This document shows positions 6,803 to 10,898 of a stretch of 10,898 nucleotides of DNA, piece by piece. The stretch is from positions 1-10,898 of the forward strand of contig DAOUPC010000066.1 of assembly GCA_030626365.1 (NCBI GenBank), read 5' to 3'. The translations under genes were made by a program, and so were the position numbers. The stretch comes from Paracoccaceae bacterium. Lineage in GTDB: Bacteria; Pseudomonadota; Alphaproteobacteria; Rhodobacterales; Rhodobacteraceae. Under the pieces are notes generated by a model. The model was not told the origin of the DNA. It saw only the letters and a list, made by a program, of their open reading frames with translations, and ran no database searches. Position 1 is the first letter of the stretch, and every line of letters starts with the position of its first letter.

Positions 6803-7020
6803 CGATCGCCCCTATCCCCCGTTTTGCAAGAATTCCCCCCCTGCCATCACAATTATGGCGGCCCCGGCCCCGTGCCTGTGACAAAGCCTGCGGCAAAACA
6901 TGCGCAAAGTCGCATATCTGCAATAACCTCTGGCAATTCTGCCCTGACTCTAGCTAGGTTTGAAATATAGGCCATCACCAATTGGCCTGCACCCACGCGG
7001 CAATGGAAAAAGGGTATCGC
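6803..7020. promoter_or_regulatory. Divergent control region between kinase operon and dehydrogenase-lactonase operon
   Basis: No gene is seen here. Toward the plus strand, CTGACT (6944-6949) and TATAGG (6966-6971) with a 16-base spacer form a weak promoter for the aldo/keto reductase. The spacer contains the 8-bp palindrome CTAGCTAG (6950-6957). Just downstream, CCAATTGG (6978-6985) is palindromic and lies partly inside an interrupted inverted pair GGCCA (6970-6974)/TGGCC (6983-6987). Their overlap with the promoter and start region suits operators, perhaps for the GntR-type regulator encoded nearby. No convincing promoter was found for the kinase side. Confidence 0.35.
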
Positions 7021-8046
7021 ATGACACTGAAGACACGGACCTGGGATCGGCTGGGCAATGGCGGGCTGAAATTCACCGAACTGGGGTTCGGTTCGGCCCC
7101 GTTGGGCAACCTTTATACAGCGATCAGCGACACCGAGGCGGATGCGATCCTGACCCAGGCCTGGGATGCGGGTGTGCGGTATTTCGATACAGCACCCCTT
7201 TATGGGTTCGGCCTGTCGGAAACCCGGCTAAACCGGTTCCTGCGCGGAAAGCCACGCGATCAATACGTCCTGTCAACCAAGGTGGGCCGCCTGTTGCACC
7301 CCTGCCCGCCAGATCAGCGGGACGGGATCGACAAATGGTTCGATGTGCCATCGCGGCGCGAACAATATGATTATTCCTATGACGGCATCATGCGTTCCGT
7401 CGAATTTTCGCTGGAACGCCTTGGGGTGAACCGTATCGATGCCCTGTTCGTGCATGACCTGGACCTTGCCAACCACAAGACCCAGGATGTCGTGGACGCG
7501 CATATGGATGTGCTGATGCAGGGTGGTTACCGGGCCCTGATCAAGCTGCGCGATGAAGGCACGATCAAGGCCTTCGGCGGCGGCCTTAACGATTGGCAAA
7601 CCTGTCAGACCATGGCCGAGCGTGGCGATTTCGACCTGTTCCTTTTGGCCGGGCGCTATACCCTGCTGGAGCAGGGCGCGCTTGAGACATTCCTGCCCCT
7701 GGCCGAATCCCGCGGCATCGGGATCATCACTGGCGGGCCTTATAACTCTGGTATTCTGGCCACCGGGCCGCGCAAGGGTGCCTATTACGATTACGACCCC
7801 GCCCCCGACGATATTCTGGACCGGGTGACGCGTATCCAGAAGGTTTGTGAAACCCACAATGTACGGATGATCGACGCGGCGTTCAAATTTCCGCTGCACC
7901 ATCCCTGCACCCTTTCGGTGATCCCCGGCGGACAGGGGGTGGCGGAAATGAAAAGCAACATAGCGGCGGCGCGTTCGCACATCCCCTATACCTTGTGGAG
8001 CGACCTCAAGGAACTGGGGCTGATGCACCCGGACGCGCCGATCTAA
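7021..8046 (+). CDS. Aldo/keto reductase, sugar 1-dehydrogenase type (L-fucose / D-threo-aldose dehydrogenase-like)
   Basis: The 341-residue protein is an AKR-fold oxidoreductase with the complete catalytic tetrad: D56 in YFDTAPLYG, Y61, K87 in STKVGR and H145 in FVHDLD. The FDTAPLYGFGLSE region (55-67), the GGGLNDW stretch and the long C-terminal region resemble the D-threo-aldose 1-dehydrogenase and pyridoxal 4-dehydrogenase group. These enzymes oxidise the C1 of free L-fucose-like aldoses to the lactone with NAD(P)+. The lactonase gene follows 30 bases later, as expected for a dehydrogenase producing a lactone. ATG 7021 is chosen because AAAAAGGG lies 6 bases upstream; in-frame TTG 6982 and ATG 7003 lack a good site and would give an unusual N-terminus. 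L-fucose, L-galactose, D-arabinose and L-xylose are all plausible substrates. Confidence 0.85.
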   Translation: MTLKTRTWDRLGNGGLKFTELGFGSAPLGNLYTAISDTEADAILTQAWDAGVRYFDTAPLYGFGLSETRLNRFLRGKPRDQYVLSTKVGRLLHPCPPDQRDGIDKWFDVPSRREQYDYSYDGIMRSVEFSLERLGVNRIDALFVHDLDLANHKTQDVVDAHMDVLMQGGYRALIKLRDEGTIKAFGGGLNDWQTCQTMAERGDFDLFLLAGRYTLLEQGALETFLPLAESRGIGIITGGPYNSGILATGPRKGAYYDYDPAPDDILDRVTRIQKVCETHNVRMIDAAFKFPLHHPCTLSVIPGGQGVAEMKSNIAAARSHIPYTLWSDLKELGLMHPDAPI

Positions 8047-8076
8047 ACCCGTTCCTTGAAAAGAAAGGCGCCCCCG

Positions 8077-8910
8077 ATGACGCGGATCGATGCACATCAG
8101 CATTACTGGAACCCCCTGCGGGGGGATTACGACTGGATGCCGATGGATCACCCCATCCTGGCGCGGCCCTGGATGCCGGATAACCTGCGCCCGGAACTGG
8201 CGGCGCACGGGGTCACCAAAACCGTGCTGGTTCAGGCGGCGGCCACGGTACAGGAAACCGAATATATGCTGGGCATTGCCGATGCCACCGACAGCGTGGC
8301 GGGGGTGGTCGGCTGGATCGACTTTGAACGCCCCGGCGATCTGGCACATCTGCGCCGGTTGGCGCACCACCCCAAGTTCTGCGGCGTGCGGCCGATGATT
8401 CAGGACATTGACGATGATGACTGGATGCTGCGTGACGACGTGCAATGGGGGTTTCAGGCGCTGGTCGATCTGGATCTGACCCTTGATGCGCTGGGGTTTC
8501 CCCGCCATCTGGATAATTTTCACACCATCCTGACCCGATACCCGGACATGCGGGTGGTGATCGACCATTGCATGAAACCACAGGTCGCTGACCACCCTGC
8601 CGGGCTGGAGCAATGGAAGGACGGCATGGCGCGACTGGCGCGTGACACACAGGCCTATTGCAAACTTTCGGGGCTGGTGACCGAAGCCGCCGAAGGCTGG
8701 ACCATTGACGACCTGCGCCCCTATGCGGGCCATGTGCTGGAACAGTTCGGGCCAAACAGGGTCATGTGGGGATCAGACTGGCCGGTGTGCCAGCTTAGGG
8801 CCAGCTATGACGATTGGCGCACCGCCGCCGAGGCACTGACCGCGCATCTTGATGTGGCGGACAAGGAACAGGTGTTTGGTGGCACCGCGGCCACGTTTTA
8901 CCGCCTTTGA
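8077..8910 (+). CDS. Amidohydrolase-2 family sugar lactonase (L-fuconolactonase / L-rhamnonolactonase-like)
   Basis: The 277-residue TIM-barrel protein has the amidohydrolase-2 pattern of sugar lactonases: DAHQHYW with H7 and H9 near the start, PRHL with H144, DHCMKP with H164, and WGSDWPV with D234. It should hydrolyse the lactone made by the preceding dehydrogenase to the open aldonate in the cytoplasm. ATG 8077 is preferred because AAGAAAGG is 8 bases upstream; the longer frame from TTG 8056 would place that site inside the gene. It begins 30 bases after the aldo/keto reductase and is surely cotranscribed. It ends 30 bases from the convergent GntR regulator, with no clear terminator between. 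Fuconolactonase is favoured by FucU in the neighbouring operon, but rhamnono-, galactono- and related lactonases share these motifs. Confidence 0.88.
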   Translation: MTRIDAHQHYWNPLRGDYDWMPMDHPILARPWMPDNLRPELAAHGVTKTVLVQAAATVQETEYMLGIADATDSVAGVVGWIDFERPGDLAHLRRLAHHPKFCGVRPMIQDIDDDDWMLRDDVQWGFQALVDLDLTLDALGFPRHLDNFHTILTRYPDMRVVIDHCMKPQVADHPAGLEQWKDGMARLARDTQAYCKLSGLVTEAAEGWTIDDLRPYAGHVLEQFGPNRVMWGSDWPVCQLRASYDDWRTAAEALTAHLDVADKEQVFGGTAATFYRL

Positions 8911-8940
8911 CGCGCCACCCCGCCTGACCATCACCTGAAA

Positions 8941-9666
8941 TCAGGAAAACAAATCCGGGCGGGTTTCTTCCAATGGCTCAAGATAGGTAAGCAACTGGCG
9001 CAGGTGGTGGCGCGTGGCCTTTCGGGCGGCGCGGGCATTGCCGGCCTCAAGGGCCTCGAAAATGGCGCGGTGTTCGGCCAGCGTATCGCTCAGCCGTCCC
9101 GGTTCCGGCAAAATCAGGCGCCGCGCCCGGCTGACCTGCAACCACACCGTATTGGCCAGCTTTGCCAGACGGCGAAAGCCGGTAAAGCCCATTATCAACG
9201 CGTGCATTTCGGCGTCCATTTCATAGAACCCCGCCACATCCCCGTCCTCGACCAGCGCCGCCTGTATCCGCAGATTACGCCTGAGCTGAATGATCTGGTC
9301 TGTGGTGATGGCCGGGGCCAGATGTTCAACCGCCGCCAGTTCCAGCGCCTCGCGCAAAAACGCGCTTTCGCGGATCTCGTCCATTGAAAACTTTGCCACA
9401 TAGGTCCCGGCCTGTGGCATGATCACCACCAGACCTTCGCCAGCCAGCCGGGCGATCGCCTCGGATACCGGGGAACGTGACACCCCAAGTGCCTCGCAAA
9501 CCTGTTGTTTGCGCAGGGTCTGGCCGGGTTTGTAGCCCAGCGTCAGAATTGCGTCTTTCAGGCTCAGATACACACGGTTGGCCAGTGACCCCGTGAAATT
9601 ATCCGTCGATTTCAGGGCTACAGGGATTGATCCCTCTTGTAACTTTGCACCATTCTCACTTACCAT
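8941..9666 (-). CDS. GntR-family transcriptional regulator with FadR-type (FCD) effector domain
   Basis: The 241-residue protein has an N-terminal winged helix (about residues 28-93), with RKQQVCEALGVSRSPVSEAI as the helix-turn-helix and EGLVVIMPQAGTYV as the wing. An all-helical FCD domain follows (about 97-230), where D/E and His residues in EMDAEMHALIM and in EHRAIFEALEAG plus the later RHHL form the usual metal/ligand site. Such regulators commonly respond to sugar acids and repress the adjacent catabolic genes. It lies between the lactonase (convergent) and the UxaA-family gene (divergent), so both are likely targets. A 20-residue N-terminal extension precedes the DNA-binding domain. The ATG at 9664-9666 has no ribosome binding site, consistent with the leaderless promoter described separately. 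Confidence 0.92.
   Translation of the reverse strand: MVSENGAKLQEGSIPVALKSTDNFTGSLANRVYLSLKDAILTLGYKPGQTLRKQQVCEALGVSRSPVSEAIARLAGEGLVVIMPQAGTYVAKFSMDEIRESAFLREALELAAVEHLAPAITTDQIIQLRRNLRIQAALVEDGDVAGFYEMDAEMHALIMGFTGFRRLAKLANTVWLQVSRARRLILPEPGRLSDTLAEHRAIFEALEAGNARAARKATRHHLRQLLTYLEPLEETRPDLFS
9622..9635. repeat. Short inverted repeat inside the 5' end of gntR, possible autoregulatory site
   Basis: AGGGAT (9622-9627) and ATCCCT (9630-9635) are exact inverted arms around TG, about 35 bases downstream of the putative gntR transcription start. The symmetry would suit a dimeric regulator, but a chance match in coding DNA is quite possible. Confidence 0.2.
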
Positions 9667-9672
9667 ACTAGC

Positions 9673-9700
9673 ATGTTAGACCTGAACCCCAATCTGTCAA
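9673..9700 (-). promoter_or_regulatory. Strong candidate promoter of the gntR gene, giving a leaderless message
   Basis: On the minus strand a perfect TTGACA (9695-9700) is followed after 16 bases by TAACAT (9673-9678; 4 of 6). The first base of the ATG (9666) is the seventh base after the -10 box, where transcription normally starts. The imperfect palindrome CATACTAGCATG (9664-9675) spans the start codon and the edge of the -10 box and could be an autoregulatory site. Confidence 0.5.
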
Positions 9701-9746
9701 CACCTCTGAACCTGCCGCATTCGTGGCATTGGCTGGGGCGTATGAT

Positions 9747-10898
9747 ATGAATCCGCAAGAACCGCAAGTGATGCGCCTGCATCCTGATGATAATGTAGTC
9801 ATCGCCCTGAACGCCATAAATCCGGGCGATCAACCCGCCGGATTACCGGTTGGCGCGCGCGATGCGGCCGGGTCGGGCCACAAGATTGCCACGACCGACA
9901 TTGCCAGCGGGGCGCGCATCCTGCGTTATGGCCAGACCATCGGTGTTGCGACATGCGACATCAGGGCGGGCGATCATGTGCATGTGCACAATATCGGCAT
10001 GGGTGGGCACGGGGCCGATTACGCCTTTGGCAGCCAGTGTCAGCCGCTATCCCCCCCCCCTGCCCCACGTACATTTCAGGGCTTTCGGCGTGCCGACGGC
10101 AAGGCCGGAACCCGCAACTATCTGGGCATCCTGACCTCGGTCAACTGTTCAGGCAGCGTCGCCCGTTTCATCGCCGAGGCCGCCACGCGCAGCGGGTTGC
10201 TGGACGAATTCGAAAACGTCGACGGGATCATGCCCATCGTACACGGGTCAGGCTGTGGCATGGCGCAGGCGCATGAAGGATACGACACCCTGTTCCGCAC
10301 CCTGTCGGGATACGCCCAGCACGCCAATTTCGCCGGTATCCTGCTGATTGGTCTTGGCTGCGAGGTCATGCAGGTGCCCGACCTGATCGGTAAGGGCCGG
10401 TTGCGCGCCGACGGAAATTTCCAATACATGACCATCCAGCAAACCGGCGGCACACAGGCCTGCATCGACAAGGGCCTGAAAATCCTGCGGGACATGGCAC
10501 AGGTCGCCAATCAGGCCAAACGCGAACCCATCCCGGCGGGCGAACTGGTGGTTGGCCTGCAATGCGGTGGATCAGACGGGTTTTCCGGCATCACGGCCAA
10601 CCCCGCGCTGGGGCATGCCTCGGATCTGCTGGTGCGCCATGGCGGCACATCCATCCTGTCAGAAACCACCGAGATTTACGGCGCTGAGCACCTTTTGACC
10701 CAGCGGGCCGTATCCGACGAGGTCGGTCAGAAACTGGTTGATCGCATCCTCTGGTGGGAAAACTATACCGCCACCAACAATGCCGAGATGAACAACAACC
10801 CCTCGCCCGGCAACAAACGTGGCGGGTTGACGACGATTTTGGAAAAGTCGCTGGGGGCGGTGGCCAAGGGCGGTCTGGCCCCGCTGGCGGATGTTTAC
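9747..10898 (+). CDS. UxaA/altronate-dehydratase-family sugar-acid dehydratase, partial (3' end outside window)
   Basis: The frame is open from 9747 to the window end (384 codons). Residues about 9-83 form the SAF-type N-terminal domain (RLHPDDNVVIAL, GHKIATTDI, GQTIGVATCDI). A linker with LSPPPAP (101-107) leads to the UxaA/GarD catalytic region: GFRRADGKAGTRNYLGI (112-128), HGSGCGM (166-172), GLGCE (202-206), GLQCGGSDGFSGITANPA (270-287), ETTEIYGAEHLL (306-317) and the asparagine-rich NNNPSPGNKRGG (349-360). These enzymes dehydrate aldonates or aldarates such as altronate or galactarate, usually with iron. Here it diverges from the FadR-type regulator in a cluster lacking another visible aldonate dehydratase, so it may act on the lactonase product. 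ATG 9747 is chosen; the ribosome site is weak (GGGG at 9735-9738), and GTG 9768 or ATG 9771 are alternatives that still keep the SAF domain. Confidence 0.9.
   Translation, partial: MNPQEPQVMRLHPDDNVVIALNAINPGDQPAGLPVGARDAAGSGHKIATTDIASGARILRYGQTIGVATCDIRAGDHVHVHNIGMGGHGADYAFGSQCQPLSPPPAPRTFQGFRRADGKAGTRNYLGILTSVNCSGSVARFIAEAATRSGLLDEFENVDGIMPIVHGSGCGMAQAHEGYDTLFRTLSGYAQHANFAGILLIGLGCEVMQVPDLIGKGRLRADGNFQYMTIQQTGGTQACIDKGLKILRDMAQVANQAKREPIPAGELVVGLQCGGSDGFSGITANPALGHASDLLVRHGGTSILSETTEIYGAEHLLTQRAVSDEVGQKLVDRILWWENYTATNNAEMNNNPSPGNKRGGLTTILEKSLGAVAKGGLAPLADVY
10051..10060 (+). repeat. C10 mononucleotide tract inside the dehydratase gene
   Basis: Ten consecutive C bases encode part of S102-P103-P104-P105 in the linker between the SAF and catalytic domains. 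As written, the reading frame is intact across it. Loss of one C would lead to a stop at 10132-10134 and gain of one to a stop at 10274-10276, in both cases leaving only the SAF domain and removing the catalytic domain. Confidence 0.9.

Noticed and set aside
6982..7020. Earlier in-frame starts (TTG 6982, ATG 7003) for the aldo/keto reductase
   Set aside because: The purine-rich AAAAAGGG site at 7007-7014 is correctly placed for ATG 7021 only.
7273..8733. A 486-codon open frame on the minus strand antisense to the aldo/keto reductase and lactonase
   Set aside because: The opposite strand carries two genes with intact catalytic motifs; this frame is rich in R, H, P and Q and looks like a codon-bias shadow.
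8911..8945. CCTGAAATCAGG as a terminator between the convergent lactonase and regulator genes
   Set aside because: The arms are five bases with a two-base loop, too tight and short for a terminator, and no T-run follows on either side.
9741..9746. TATGAT as the -10 box of the dehydratase gene
   Set aside because: It matches 5 of 6 bases but has no acceptable -35 box, and a start from it would fall inside the preferred reading frame; it could be real only if translation begins at 9768 or 9771.
10021..10080. Apparent frameshift in the dehydratase at the C10 tract, since other frames are open around it
   Set aside because: Counting codons across the tract shows the main frame is continuous from 9747 to the window end, and both domains are in the same frame.

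Overview
The window looks like chromosomal DNA from a high-GC alphaproteobacterium, most likely a marine Rhodobacterales (roseobacter-type) organism. This is inferred from the G+C-rich codon use, the close match of the uronate dehydrogenase and galactarolactone cycloisomerase to remembered Agrobacterium homologues, and the compact divergent operons. No RNA gene, CRISPR array, transposase or phage gene was found. The window is a carbohydrate-catabolism island that appears to serve sulfated, deoxy-sugar- and uronate-containing (algal-type) polysaccharide breakdown products.

Left part (1-2057). A partial enolase-superfamily gene resembling D-galactarolactone cycloisomerase (minus strand) diverges from uronate dehydrogenase udh (plus strand). 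Together they give the first two steps of oxidative D-galacturonate/D-glucuronate catabolism. The shared intergenic region has a plausible promoter for the cycloisomerase whose -10 box is bracketed by an inverted repeat, plus an 11-bp tandem duplication. Downstream of udh lie an inverted repeat and a decayed C-terminal remnant of a HupE/UreJ-family membrane protein.

Central part (2058-6802, minus strand). A four-gene set is read as FGGY sugar kinase, then FucU-type L-fucose mutarotase, then PfkB/ribokinase-family kinase, then a cytoplasmic-looking type I sulfatase. A degenerate 11-13 bp tandem repeat sits between the FGGY kinase and fucU.

Right part (6803-10898). Diverging from the kinase operon is an aldo/keto reductase (sugar 1-dehydrogenase type) followed at once by an amidohydrolase-2 lactonase (fuconolactonase/rhamnonolactonase type). 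A convergent GntR/FadR-type regulator follows, preceded by a good promoter that would give a nearly leaderless mRNA. Diverging from it is a 3'-truncated UxaA/altronate-dehydratase-family gene that runs off the window and contains a C10 tract in its interdomain linker.

Working model (inference): an imported sulfated sugar is desulfated in the cytoplasm. The free deoxyhexose (L-fucose is the best guess, because of FucU) is set to the right anomer, oxidised to its lactone by the aldo/keto reductase, hydrolysed by the lactonase, and dehydrated by the UxaA-family enzyme. Co-released uronic acids enter the udh/gci route. The two kinases do not fit a purely oxidative route, so either a second pentose/ketose branch or a mixed pathway is present. 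No transporter or aldolase is visible inside the window.
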